Below, piece by piece: positions 8,417 to 17,190 of a DNA stretch of 64,000 bases (position 1 is the first letter of the stretch; each line of letters begins with the position of its first letter). The position numbers and the translations under genes are program-made. The notes under the pieces are model-generated. The model was given only the letters and a program-made list of their open reading frames with translations. It was not told the origin of the DNA and searched no databases. Source of the stretch: Emticicia sp. CRIBPO (GTDB lineage Bacteria > Bacteroidota > Bacteroidia > Cytophagales > Spirosomataceae); contig NZ_JAAAKV010000009.1 in the NCBI RefSeq assembly GCF_009905725.1, positions 62,001-126,000 of the forward strand, in the 5' to 3' direction.

Positions 8417-9544
8417 TTACAATCGCTCGATCAACACAGCCACCCCCTGCCCGCCTGCAGCCCCCATGGCTACCAGACCCAGTTTTTTATCCTTAACCTC
8501 CAGGGCTTTCACCAGGTGCAACAAGTTCATCGCTCCTGAGGCTCCGAAAGGGTGACCGAATGCTAAATTACCGCCTAATACATTGATTTTATCCTGATCT
8601 ACACCGAATTTCTTGGAAAAAGCCAAAGGTTTCAAGGCAAAAGACTCATTGATCTCCAATAAATCTATATCCTGAATATTTATCCCGTGCTTCTCCAGCA
8701 GTTTTTCTGTGGCCCAGATTGGTCCCAGGGGAGCCAGTCCCGGATCTCCTCCGATACTTACTGAAGTCACTATCCTGGCTTTGGGTTTCCAGTTGTTTTT
8801 AAGTACCGAAGCCTCATCTGCCAGCAAAAGTACCGCCGCTCCATCATGATGATGGGCGGTATTGGTAAAATCAATCAGCTGGTCTGTTTGTAATCTTTTC
8901 AGCTTTTCTGCCGTCAGGCCGGGCTTCAGGGTCTGGTCCGGACCCATTCCGAAAACAGAAAAAACTACATCTTCCATAAAACCGGATTCCCAGGCGGCAG
9001 AAGCCTTTTCAAATGACTTCACCGTCCATTCCAACATTTCAGCTTTCGTGATATCATATAATATAGCAGCCTTTTTTGCCGCTTCAAGCAAAGGCTCGCT
9101 CCCGGTTTGTTCCGGGCTGAATTTCGCAATCCTGTATTTTCCATCCGGATATTGATCAAACCTCGGATCGTTAACATGGTATGTCTTTTCAGTGGCCAGG
9201 CTGTTACTTTCCATACCTCCCGCCATGATCAGGCTATGGCTTCCGGATTCTATCATCGCATTGGCCATCACCACACTTTTCAGTCCGCCCGAACATTGCA
9301 TATCGATTGTCGTGCCAGGCACAACAGCGGGTATATCAGACAGTAAAGCGGCATACCTGGCCATATTGCCCCCTGTTCCAAACGAATTGGCCAGCAAAAC
9401 CTCATCCAATTCCGAAGGATTGACGGTATTGCGGGTGATTAGTGAATCCAGGAGAACAGCCACGAGGGTTTCAGGCAGAACGGTTTTATAATACCCGCCC
9501 GCCTTGCCTGTTGCCACCCTCAGTCCATCAATGATGTATGCCAT
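8417..9544 (-). CDS. Thiolase-like enzyme lacking the second catalytic Cys
   Basis: Thiolase-superfamily protein of 375 residues. The nucleophile is kept (DMQCSGGLKSV, Cys84), as are the NESF asparagine and the GHPFGASGA histidine (His331). The C-terminal motif that normally reads C-x-G-G-G-x-G is here GLVAMGAAGGQG: Gly361 stands where the acid/base cysteine of biosynthetic thiolases is expected. That change should impair classical acetoacetyl-CoA thiolysis and points to altered chemistry or another acyl substrate; this is inference from motif alignment by eye. It is the first gene of a pair with an acyl-adenylating enzyme. Confidence 0.88.
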   Translation of the reverse strand: MAYIIDGLRVATGKAGGYYKTVLPETLVAVLLDSLITRNTVNPSELDEVLLANSFGTGGNMARYAALLSDIPAVVPGTTIDMQCSGGLKSVVMANAMIESGSHSLIMAGGMESNSLATEKTYHVNDPRFDQYPDGKYRIAKFSPEQTGSEPLLEAAKKAAILYDITKAEMLEWTVKSFEKASAAWESGFMEDVVFSVFGMGPDQTLKPGLTAEKLKRLQTDQLIDFTNTAHHHDGAAVLLLADEASVLKNNWKPKARIVTSVSIGGDPGLAPLGPIWATEKLLEKHGINIQDIDLLEINESFALKPLAFSKKFGVDQDKINVLGGNLAFGHPFGASGAMNLLHLVKALEVKDKKLGLVAMGAAGGQGVAVLIERL

Positions 9545-9595
9545 AATGCCACAAAGATAAAAGGAATTTCAATCCTTAAAGCGAACCCTCAAAAC

Positions 9596-9633
9596 AAAGA
9601 CAGCCGGCGAAGCGAACTCCACCGGCTGTCTTT
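9596..9633 (-). terminator. Terminator of the NIPSNAP-dehydrogenase unit
   Basis: Stem AAAGACAGCCGG (9596-9607) / CCGGCTGTCTTT (9622-9633) with a 14-base loop, 18 bases past the stop at 9651 and followed by TTTG/TTTTG on the minus strand. Confidence 0.8.
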
Positions 9634-9650
9634 TAGAAATATGATACTTA

Positions 9651-10925
9651 TTACTTCTTATAATCAATTCTGAAAACGGTACCGTTCAGGTCGTCGGTCA
9701 CATAAAGTTCACCCTGAGGCCCCTGAGCCAGTCCGCAAGGACGGTGCTGTACAGGACCTGTAGGTTTTACCAGGTCAATTCCGGCAAAATTATCTGCAAA
9801 AATCTCCCATTTACCCGATGGCTTATTATTCACAAAAGGCACAAAAGCAACCAGGTAGCCCTTCTTCAACTCAGGCGACTGACCGTGGAATGCAACAAAA
9901 GCTCCGTTTTTATATCTGGCCGGGAACATATTACCGGTATAGAAAAGCAAGGCGTTTGGTCCCAGGTGGGCAGGGAAAGCGACTTTAGGATTGATGGCTT
10001 TTTCTCCGCCTGTTTTCTTGCCGTCGCCACCGTATTCCGGAGCTACGATCTTCTTGTTCTGAAACTGGTCGAAATAGATGTAAGGCCATCCGGCATCATC
10101 GCCTTCATGCAGCTCGTACAAGGTTTCCGCAGGTATCTCGCCGCTTTGCTTGGGCGTATAATACTGAGGATAAAAATCATGGAACTGGCCCCTGCCGTGT
10201 ACCGTCGCAAAAAGCGTATTGGTTTTTGAATTCCAGGCAATGCCCACCGCGTTTTTCAGGCCTGTGGTATAACGAACCCCGTCTTTAAAAGTCTGGTTCA
10301 GCTGACTGGCGTTGAATTTCCAGATTCCTCCGGCTGAATCCAGGATGGTACATGGGCTCATGCCCTTTCCCGTGCCTTTTTCACGACAATTATCATTATA
10401 AGAACCGATGGTGATGTATACATTGTTTTTATCGTCGATGACGATCGGTTTGGCATTATCGCGGCCTTTGTCTACCAGGCCATCGATGATCTTCTCAGGC
10501 TGTTCCGTGTTGATGACTTCGTCTTTCTCATTCATCTTATAACGGTAGAGCCCGGTGTTTGAGCTGGCATAAAGATAGCCGTTCTTGATGTAAACACCTG
10601 TTCCGGTAAAGTCTCCGAACATTTTCTTTTCATCCACTACCCCGTCATGGTTGGTATCTCTCAGCAGGCAGATTCCTTTTCCGTCTTTCAGTTTCGATAG
10701 TTTCAGGTAAATGTCCCCGTTTTTAGCTACCGCGATATGCCTGGCAGAACCCAGGTCAGTGCCTAATATTCTGGCCGAAAACCCGGCCGGCAGTTTAATA
10801 TCTTTCGCATCTACCGGCGGGCTGAGCTTTGTGGTTGCCCCCCAGAGACTTTTATAGGCTGCCAGTCCGCTGGCGGCTGTTAAAACTGCCACTAAACCCA
10901 CCGCCTTCAAGGTAAAATTTTTCAT
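9651..10925 (-). CDS. Sorbosone dehydrogenase-like PQQ beta-propeller
   Basis: Exported six-bladed beta-propeller of the soluble glucose/sorbosone dehydrogenase group, 424 residues. An N-terminal hydrophobic segment (about residues 5-25) suggests a signal peptide or anchor. Blade motifs repeat, for example LPAGFSARILGTDLGSARHIAVAKNGDIYL, TGLKNAVGIAWNSKTNTLFATVHGR, EGDDAGWPYIYFD and HLGPNALLFYTGNMFPARYKNGAFVAFHG, and the C-terminus ends in GELYVTDDLNGTVFRIDY. It may oxidise a sugar or alcohol in the periplasm with PQQ, but many Bacteroidota relatives are unassigned. It follows the NIPSNAP gene by 39 bases and precedes a terminator. Confidence 0.85.
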   Translation of the reverse strand: MKNFTLKAVGLVAVLTAASGLAAYKSLWGATTKLSPPVDAKDIKLPAGFSARILGTDLGSARHIAVAKNGDIYLKLSKLKDGKGICLLRDTNHDGVVDEKKMFGDFTGTGVYIKNGYLYASSNTGLYRYKMNEKDEVINTEQPEKIIDGLVDKGRDNAKPIVIDDKNNVYITIGSYNDNCREKGTGKGMSPCTILDSAGGIWKFNASQLNQTFKDGVRYTTGLKNAVGIAWNSKTNTLFATVHGRGQFHDFYPQYYTPKQSGEIPAETLYELHEGDDAGWPYIYFDQFQNKKIVAPEYGGDGKKTGGEKAINPKVAFPAHLGPNALLFYTGNMFPARYKNGAFVAFHGQSPELKKGYLVAFVPFVNNKPSGKWEIFADNFAGIDLVKPTGPVQHRPCGLAQGPQGELYVTDDLNGTVFRIDYKK

Positions 10926-10964
10926 AAGTCATTTATATTATTAAGAGTTGAATAATGCAATTGT

Positions 10965-11771
10965 TCAGATATCGGAATAATCGGTCGGACGAAGCAAACG
11001 TTGCTCGTTTTTAGACACATTGTTTTGAAACTCAGGCATCACCCGCACTTTTTTCCATTCATCATCAGCCGAAAACGCCTTCCAGTGGTCATCTCTGGCA
11101 GCCCTGTTTTCAAAAGTAGTCATGTACATCAGGTTAGGCATGGCTGATCCGGAAACCACTTCTCCGTAAAACACGGCATTGAAGCCCAATCGCTTAAATA
11201 TGCCCATTTCATCTCCCTTGTGGAACATCTCTACTTTGTTGGCATAAATCTTCTCTGTGTGTCCTTCGTAACTTCTCAGTTCATACACCCGCTCCGACTT
11301 CGGGGCCTTAAGGTCTGGCAATTGGAACACCGGACTACCGGCAAACGCCCTCAATAAAGTCGACTCGATACGCGTGTAAGGCGGATTGGTATAAGCCGCA
11401 TCAAGATAATCTTTCCCGTCTTCAGCATATTTCTTGTCTGCGGCAAGTTTCTGTTCCAGTTTGAAAAACTCATCAGAAGACTTGAAAGGAATAAAAACGT
11501 AAATCAGCGGCTCTGAAACTTCTGTGACAGTCGGGGTACCGATGAACTTAAATACCCCCACCTGACGGATACCCGCCCTGTGCAAGGCCGGCAGATAAGC
11601 ATTTTTGAAAAAAGCATCCAGCCGGTTTTCCTGTTCTTTGGTTTTGTAATGGTAAACCTTGATCTGGTAAAAATCCTGTTTGGCGGCAAAAGCAGTTCCG
11701 AGCGAAAGAAGAAAGGCTAAAAAAGCCAGTTGAAACCTAAGAAACTTAGATTTTGAAGAAGAACTTTTCAT
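10965..11771 (-). CDS. Secreted NIPSNAP-family protein
   Basis: A 268-residue exported protein: a signal peptide (residues 1-29, ending GTAFAA) precedes two ferredoxin-like NIPSNAP modules, one starting FYQIKVYHYKTKEQ and the second RVYELRSYEGHTEKIYANKVEMFHKG with the typical aromatic/charged end DDHWKAFSADDEWKKV. NIPSNAP proteins are small dimeric alpha/beta-barrel folds with no settled enzymatic role. Preceded by a good promoter at 11843-11873 and followed by the dehydrogenase-like gene in the same unit, which suggests a shared periplasmic task. Confidence 0.85.
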   Translation of the reverse strand: MKSSSSKSKFLRFQLAFLAFLLSLGTAFAAKQDFYQIKVYHYKTKEQENRLDAFFKNAYLPALHRAGIRQVGVFKFIGTPTVTEVSEPLIYVFIPFKSSDEFFKLEQKLAADKKYAEDGKDYLDAAYTNPPYTRIESTLLRAFAGSPVFQLPDLKAPKSERVYELRSYEGHTEKIYANKVEMFHKGDEMGIFKRLGFNAVFYGEVVSGSAMPNLMYMTTFENRAARDDHWKAFSADDEWKKVRVMPEFQNNVSKNEQRLLRPTDYSDI

Positions 11772-11842
11772 GTTTTAAATGGTTGAATATTGTTAAGATC
11801 CTGAAAAGCCCTTGAACATCAAATGCTTATTCAGAATGCTCA

Positions 11843-11873
11843 CAAATGTAAGATTCAGAATTGATTAATGCAA
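11843..11873 (-). promoter_or_regulatory. Promoter of the NIPSNAP unit
   Basis: On the minus strand TTG (11871-11873), 20-base spacer, TACATTTG (11843-11850), matching the Bacteroidota TTG-N19/20-TAnnTTTG pattern, and 72 bases upstream of the ATG. Confidence 0.65.
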
Positions 11874-12017
11874 CCGGGAATATGAGGATCATTCTTAGAA
11901 GGTTTCAACCTCTTGGAAAAGACTCTTTAAAGCACCAAATACAAGCAATAAAGATAGAATAGTACAAAAAATGATGATATCACAGTAAAAATGATCTGGA
12001 TGTCACCAATTAGAAAA

Positions 12018-12176
12018 TTAATTCAAGACAGTTTCCTTACAGAGTACACACAGCGAAAACCAGTTCCGCTCTTTGTGTTCATCTTTATCCATATAAACCA
12101 TCTGTTCGATGAAATTAACCTGGGCAAAGGCCATGGAGGAGCAGAATACAAAGGCTGCTATAAGTGAGGTTTTCAT
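12018..12176 (-). CDS. Small secreted CxxC peptide (52 aa)
   Basis: A short frame with a convincing signal peptide, MKTSLIAAFVFCSSMAFAQ, followed by a mature part of only 33 residues that contains acidic and basic residues and a CVLC pair near the C-terminus. It lies 64 bases downstream of tetR on the same strand, past a small hairpin at 12186-12206, and may be the last gene of the efflux locus. I do not recognise the family. It could be a real small exported peptide or the 5' remnant of a longer decayed gene; no continuation was found in the 240 bases that follow. Confidence 0.45.
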   Translation of the reverse strand: MKTSLIAAFVFCSSMAFAQVNFIEQMVYMDKDEHKERNWFSLCVLCKETVLN

Positions 12177-12240
12177 ACAGTATCAGGTTTGGTTTCACTC
12201 TAAACGAAACCGGCCTTCCTTGAATTGCCTGAGGCGGAAA

Positions 12241-12834
12241 CTAAACCTCCACAATCCCCATGTACTCATCGGTGAGCATACCCCGGACGTTGTTGAGTAT
12301 GAAGTGTCTGAAGAAAGTATCAAAACCCTTGGTCATCTGATCAGCAAAAGCCCCGTCGGTAAATTCCTGCAAGCCCCAGAAATAAATCTTGCTTACCAGC
12401 GGCACATCAATGTCCTGCCTGATCACTTTTTGCTGCTGGGCTTCTTCCAGCAGCTTGCTGATTTTATTGAAGATCAGGTCGCGAAGATAGTCTGTACACA
12501 TCGCCTGGGCATTGGGATGGTATTTTTTGATGCCCCAGAAAAAAGCGAGGGAATAACTGTGAATGGATTTTAAAGTAAAATCATATAAACTGATGATTTT
12601 TTCAACGGGATTTTTGTCCGAATTTAATATTTCATCGACAATCACCTTGTTTTCTTCAAACTTCTCTTTCAAAGCTGAAATGATCAGGTCTTCCTTGTTT
12701 TCGTAATTCTGATAAATGGTTTTTTTGGAAACCCCTGCTTCGCGGGCAATATCATCCATCGTCACGCTTTTGATACCGTGAATTCTGAAAAGTTGAAATG
12801 CCAGATCCTGTATATGTTGATTACTTGTAGACAT
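12241..12834 (-). CDS. TetR/AcrR-family repressor
   Basis: A 197-residue regulator with the N-terminal TetR helix-turn-helix (residues about 20-45, VTMDDIAREAGVSKKTIYQNYENKEDLI) and an all-helical ligand and dimerisation domain. It follows the RND permease gene on the same strand, separated from it by a strong palindrome/terminator at 12908-12943, so it probably has its own promoter. Location argues for control of the efflux operon or of itself, possibly together with the GbsR regulator at the other end of the locus. The ligand is unknown. Confidence 0.92.
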   Translation of the reverse strand: MSTSNQHIQDLAFQLFRIHGIKSVTMDDIAREAGVSKKTIYQNYENKEDLIISALKEKFEENKVIVDEILNSDKNPVEKIISLYDFTLKSIHSYSLAFFWGIKKYHPNAQAMCTDYLRDLIFNKISKLLEEAQQQKVIRQDIDVPLVSKIYFWGLQEFTDGAFADQMTKGFDTFFRHFILNNVRGMLTDEYMGIVEV

Positions 12835-12907
12835 AACCTTGGTGTTTTTGTTGTAAGTGTTTTCAAAAGCCGTGTGCGGAGTGTTTTGTTTGTTAAATAA
12901 AAATACA

Positions 12908-12943
12908 AAACTTCCTTACAGAAATCAATCTGTAAGGAAGTTT
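12908..12943 (-). terminator. Terminator/palindrome after the RND operon
   Basis: Perfect 14-bp arms (AAACTTCCTTACAG and complement) around an 8-base loop, 15 bases past the permease stop, followed on the minus strand by a T-rich run. The symmetric core could also be an operator for the adjacent tetR; its half TTCCTTACAGA recurs at 12033-12043. Confidence 0.7.
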
Positions 12944-12958
12944 ATTTATGATTGACTC

Positions 12959-15900
12959 TTAATTTACAGCGGTTTCTTCTACCAGCTTTGCTTCTGCTTT
13001 GGCTTGTTTTTTACCCAGAACCAAACGGTTGATTTTCGTTCTCCATCCTTCTATCACCATGTAAACCGAAGGTACAAGGATCAGCGTAAGGATCATTGAG
13101 CTGGTCAGACCACCGATAATTACCCAGGCCATACCGTTTTTGGTTTCAGCACCGGCACCACTCGCCAAAGCGATCGGCAACATACCGAAGATCATCGCCA
13201 GGGTGGTCATCAGGATCGGACGGAGACGTTCCTTACCTGCTTCCATCAGGGCTTCCTTGACCGGCATCCCGTTGTCTTTCAGGTGATTCGTAAAGTCGAC
13301 GATCAGGATCGCGTTCTTACAGACGAGACCTAATAACATGATCATACCCAGGATCGCGAAGATCGAAAGTGAGTTCATCGTCAGGGCCAGGGCCAGGATT
13401 GCACCGATGATCGCCACCGGAATCGAGAACAATACCACGAAAGGATACACCACACTTTCATACAAGGCCACCATGATCAGGTAAACCAGCAAAATACCGA
13501 TACCCATGGCCAATCCTAAACTTCCGAAGGCATCACCCTGGTTTTTAGCATCCCCAAGGTAGTCAATGATGATTCCTTCCGGCAGTTTTACCTTGGTCAG
13601 TTCTTTTTTGATGTCTTCCACAATAGTACCTGAAGGACGTCCCACAGCCGCAGAGTTGATTTTGATCGAGCTCAGACGGTCGGTTCTTTCGAGGATCGAT
13701 TGTCCTACCAGTTCTTCCACAGTAGCGAAATCTGTCAGTCTGACAATAGCGTTCCTGTTGTTTCTCAGCGTAAGTCCTCTTACGTTTTCTATGCTCTGCT
13801 TATCCGATTTATCAAAAATCAGGTTAATTCCGTATTCCTCTCCCTTGTCTTTGTATTTGGTGTTATTATTACCCTGGAAAGCCAGCTGAACAGCGGAACC
13901 TACCTCAGGAATACTAAGACCGAGTTTAGCCATTTTATCGCGGTCAACCCTGATCGCTACCTCTGTTTTGGGGCTTTTTGTACTGTATTGTACATAATCC
14001 GCTCCGGGAGTCTTGGCTACAATCTGCTTTAACATCGCGGCGGCTTTCACCACACTGTCCATGACGGTTCCCTTCACAGCGATCGAAATCGGTGCCTGGC
14101 TGTTTCCGGATACCCCGATCGGCTGAACGTTGATGATCAGACCAGGGATCTTCGAGATCGTATCCCGCATCATCTGACCAAACTCATCTGTAGAGAAAGG
14201 ACGATCGTGTTTGTCCACCAGCGTCACTGTAATGTCCGCAAGGTTACTGTTCGAAGATCCGCCGACCATAGAGGCCTGGGTACCTACGTTAGAAAAAACA
14301 TTGACTACTTCAGGTTTTGAAAGCAGGATACTTTCTACCCTGGCCACCAGCTGGTTGGTTTGTACCAGCGGGGTTTCAGGGGCAAGGTCAAGCTGTATTG
14401 AAAGCTCTCCCCTGTCGGCATTACCGATAAAAGTAGCTCCTACAAAACCTTTTCCAAGTAAAGTGAATGTACCGACCAGCAAAGCAATGATCACAATAAA
14501 CACATATCTTTTGTGACCCAGAGCCCAGTTCAGTAAACTCAGGTACAAATCCCTGATGTTATCGATAATTCTTTCAAAACCAAGGTTAAGTGCTCCCCAG
14601 AGTGTATTTTTCTTCAATACTTCCAGTTTCCCCCATCTTGAAGCCAGTAAAGGCGTCAGCGTAAAGGACACGAACAAACTCATCAGGGTAGAGAATACGA
14701 TCACGAGCGAGAATTCTCTCAAGATGTTCCCGATCAGACCACCGGCCAGGGCCAGCGGAAGGAACACCACAACGTCAACCAGGGTAATCGCCATGGCCGT
14801 AAATCCGATCTCTCCCCTGCCGTCGAGCGAAGCCTGTCTTTTGGTTTTACCCATTTCAAGGTGACGGTAGATATTCTCCAACACGACAATACTATCATCC
14901 ACAAGGATACCTACGACGAGTGACAGGGCCATCAGCGTCATCAGGTTAAGCGAGAATCCGAACAACCACATCAAAATAAAAGTCGGGATCATCGCAGAAG
15001 GAATGGCTACCAAGACAAACAATGAACTTCTGACACTGTGCAGGAACAAGACCATCACAATACCTACAATGATAATGGCCAGGTATAAGTCATGCATAAC
15101 CGCATCAGCAGAAGCCAGGGTATAAACCGACTGATCTGAAGCCACCTCGTAGTTAAAGTCTTTTGACTTGAAGGTTTCCTTCATTTTAGCCAGTGCCTCT
15201 TTCGCTCCTTTACTCACATTCACAGCGTTGGCATCTGTCTGTTTCATGATCTGGATACCGATGGCCGGTTTACCGTTGATCCTGTTCAGGGTGGTAGCTT
15301 CAGTTTGAGCATCGGTTACCGAAGCGACATCTTTCAGCAATATCCTGCTGCCGTTCGGGTTTTCACGAACCACCAGGTTCCTGATATCTTCTACTTTCTT
15401 AAGCTTGGCATCCAGTCTCAGTGAAAAACGGGTCTGGTCGGTTTTGATACTACCGGCAGGGTATGAAACCCCACTACCTGCAATCACCTGGTTAATAGCC
15501 GCAGACGAGATGTTATAAGTCTGCAGTTTATCATTATCAAGATATACTTCAATTTCGCGTTCATTTCCACCGATAATATTCACCTGTGCTACCCCTGCCA
15601 CGTTGGTCAGCAATGGTTTTACCTGCAGGTCTATAAAATCATACAGTTCAGTCTGAGGCATTTTTGAGGTGGCACTCAGTTTAAGGATCGGCAGGTCATC
15701 AAGGCTTAATCTTGAAACCACCGGGTCATCTATATCATCAGGAAGTTTGGCTTTGATCTGGTTAACCTTACGTTCTGCATCCTGTTGTGCTGTGATCACA
15801 TTGAATCCCGACTTAAGGGTTACAGTAATCAATGAAAGACCTTCCTGCGAAGAAGAAGAAATCATATCCACACCTTCAATAGAAGATACGGCATCTTCAA

Positions 15901-16099
15901 GGGGCTTCGTGACACTGCTCTCTACCTCATCAGAGGCGGAGCCTCTGTAGGTGGTCTGCACCATGATCACGTTGGTCTCAAACTTCGGGAAAAGGTTATA
16001 ATTTAATGTTTTATAACTGATGAATCCGAAGAGGATAAGGGTAACGAAAATTACTGTAATCAGTAATGGTCGTTTTACAGCTACTTCTGTTATTGACAT
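12959..16099 (-). CDS. RND efflux permease, HAE1 type
   Basis: Inner-membrane proton-driven pump of the AcrB/HAE1 family, 1046 residues. The N-terminus MSITEVAVKRPLLITVIFVTLILFG is the first transmembrane helix; two large periplasmic loops and twelve membrane helices follow. The proton-relay pair in helix 4 is present as VVGILVDDSIVVLENIYRH. It forms a tripartite pump with the adaptor (7-base gap upstream) and the TolC-like protein. Hydrophobic toxic compounds are the usual substrates for this group, but no specific substrate can be assigned. Confidence 0.96.
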   Translation of the reverse strand: MSITEVAVKRPLLITVIFVTLILFGFISYKTLNYNLFPKFETNVIMVQTTYRGSASDEVESSVTKPLEDAVSSIEGVDMISSSSQEGLSLITVTLKSGFNVITAQQDAERKVNQIKAKLPDDIDDPVVSRLSLDDLPILKLSATSKMPQTELYDFIDLQVKPLLTNVAGVAQVNIIGGNEREIEVYLDNDKLQTYNISSAAINQVIAGSGVSYPAGSIKTDQTRFSLRLDAKLKKVEDIRNLVVRENPNGSRILLKDVASVTDAQTEATTLNRINGKPAIGIQIMKQTDANAVNVSKGAKEALAKMKETFKSKDFNYEVASDQSVYTLASADAVMHDLYLAIIIVGIVMVLFLHSVRSSLFVLVAIPSAMIPTFILMWLFGFSLNLMTLMALSLVVGILVDDSIVVLENIYRHLEMGKTKRQASLDGRGEIGFTAMAITLVDVVVFLPLALAGGLIGNILREFSLVIVFSTLMSLFVSFTLTPLLASRWGKLEVLKKNTLWGALNLGFERIIDNIRDLYLSLLNWALGHKRYVFIVIIALLVGTFTLLGKGFVGATFIGNADRGELSIQLDLAPETPLVQTNQLVARVESILLSKPEVVNVFSNVGTQASMVGGSSNSNLADITVTLVDKHDRPFSTDEFGQMMRDTISKIPGLIINVQPIGVSGNSQAPISIAVKGTVMDSVVKAAAMLKQIVAKTPGADYVQYSTKSPKTEVAIRVDRDKMAKLGLSIPEVGSAVQLAFQGNNNTKYKDKGEEYGINLIFDKSDKQSIENVRGLTLRNNRNAIVRLTDFATVEELVGQSILERTDRLSSIKINSAAVGRPSGTIVEDIKKELTKVKLPEGIIIDYLGDAKNQGDAFGSLGLAMGIGILLVYLIMVALYESVVYPFVVLFSIPVAIIGAILALALTMNSLSIFAILGMIMLLGLVCKNAILIVDFTNHLKDNGMPVKEALMEAGKERLRPILMTTLAMIFGMLPIALASGAGAETKNGMAWVIIGGLTSSMILTLILVPSVYMVIEGWRTKINRLVLGKKQAKAEAKLVEETAVN

Positions 16100-16106
16100 G
16101 GCTTAA

Positions 16107-17171
16107 TTATTTATTGCTGATTACTTCGATATTGCTGCCATCCACGATGTTGATGATCCCGTCGCTGACGATCAGATCACCGGCCTGAAGACCGCTCAAC
16201 ACCTCTACGTTTTCTCCTATTTCACGACCCAGGATCACTTTACGGAGTACTGCTTTTTTGTTTTGAGCAATAAACACGTAAGGGTTTTTCATACCGTCGC
16301 CCAGGGCTTTCTTAGGAATCTGAATGGCTGTTCCTTTGGTTCCCAACTGAAAGGCTACTTTTACATAAGTACCTGATTTCAAAACGGTGGCATTGTTATT
16401 GGCCAGCAAAATCTCTACTTTATAATTGTGATTTTCGTCACCCTGAGGGCTGATAAAGCTCACCCTTCCGTTGAATGATTTACCAGGGAAGATGTCACAG
16501 GTGATGGTGGAAGGCTGACCCAGTTTCAACTGGTAAACATCTTTCTCATTGACATAAACAATGGTTTTCAGCTGGCTTACGTCTACAATCGTCGCAATCA
16601 CGGTTCCGATGTTGGCATATTCACCTGCAGTCAGTTTTTTATCAGTAATAATACCGCTGATCGGCGAGATGATTCTTGAATCGGCAATCTGCTGTTTCAG
16701 CTGAGCTGCCTGGATCTGGTTGTTCTCGTAGCTGTATTTCGCATCAGTTACGGCGGTTTCGTTGATGGCGTTTCCGGCCAGCAATTCCTTGTTACGTTCG
16801 TAATCCTGCTTTGACTTACTGATGGTCAGTTCAGTTGATTGAAGACTGATCTGTTTCACTTTTGAGTCGATCGTCCCGATAACCTGTCCTTTGGCTACTT
16901 TAGAACCTAATTGAATGTTAAGCGTCTCGATTTTACCTTGTGTGCCTGTTGAAAGCGTAGCTTGTTCTTTAGGCTCCAATACAGCCGGAAGGGCCAGGTC
17001 TCCGCCTATGGGCAGGTACTCAACCTGGAATGTAGACACCGAAACCGGTATCCCGCTCCTGTCAACTACTTTCTTGCTTTCATCTATTTTCTTCTTGTTT
17101 GAGAAAAGCTTAAAGGAAATTCCTCCTATCGCTAAGATGACAATGATGATGGTGATGATCCTTGTTTTCAT
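16107..17171 (-). CDS. RND periplasmic adaptor (membrane fusion protein)
   Basis: A 354-residue HlyD/AcrA-type adaptor joining permease to outer-membrane channel. One N-terminal membrane anchor (about residues 4-23) is followed by the lipoyl half TQGKIETLNIQLGSKVAKGQVIGTID, a short helical hairpin, the second lipoyl half, a beta-barrel domain and a membrane-proximal domain ending VVSDGIINIVDGSNIEV. There is no lipobox cysteine, so it is held by the helix instead of a lipid. It sits 19 bases after tolC and 7 before the permease. Confidence 0.94.
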   Translation of the reverse strand: MKTRIITIIIVILAIGGISFKLFSNKKKIDESKKVVDRSGIPVSVSTFQVEYLPIGGDLALPAVLEPKEQATLSTGTQGKIETLNIQLGSKVAKGQVIGTIDSKVKQISLQSTELTISKSKQDYERNKELLAGNAINETAVTDAKYSYENNQIQAAQLKQQIADSRIISPISGIITDKKLTAGEYANIGTVIATIVDVSQLKTIVYVNEKDVYQLKLGQPSTITCDIFPGKSFNGRVSFISPQGDENHNYKVEILLANNNATVLKSGTYVKVAFQLGTKGTAIQIPKKALGDGMKNPYVFIAQNKKAVLRKVILGREIGENVEVLSGLQAGDLIVSDGIINIVDGSNIEVISNK

Positions 17172-17190
17172 AATTTATTCTCTTTAAATA

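Noticed and set aside
9552-9559. TATCTTTG as thiolase -7 element
   Set aside because: It would leave a leader of only a few bases and no -33 TTTG lies at a usable distance.
12109-12573. Plus-strand frame of 154 codons
   Set aside because: Antisense to tetR and to the small secreted peptide; codon pattern and lack of motifs mark it as a shadow.
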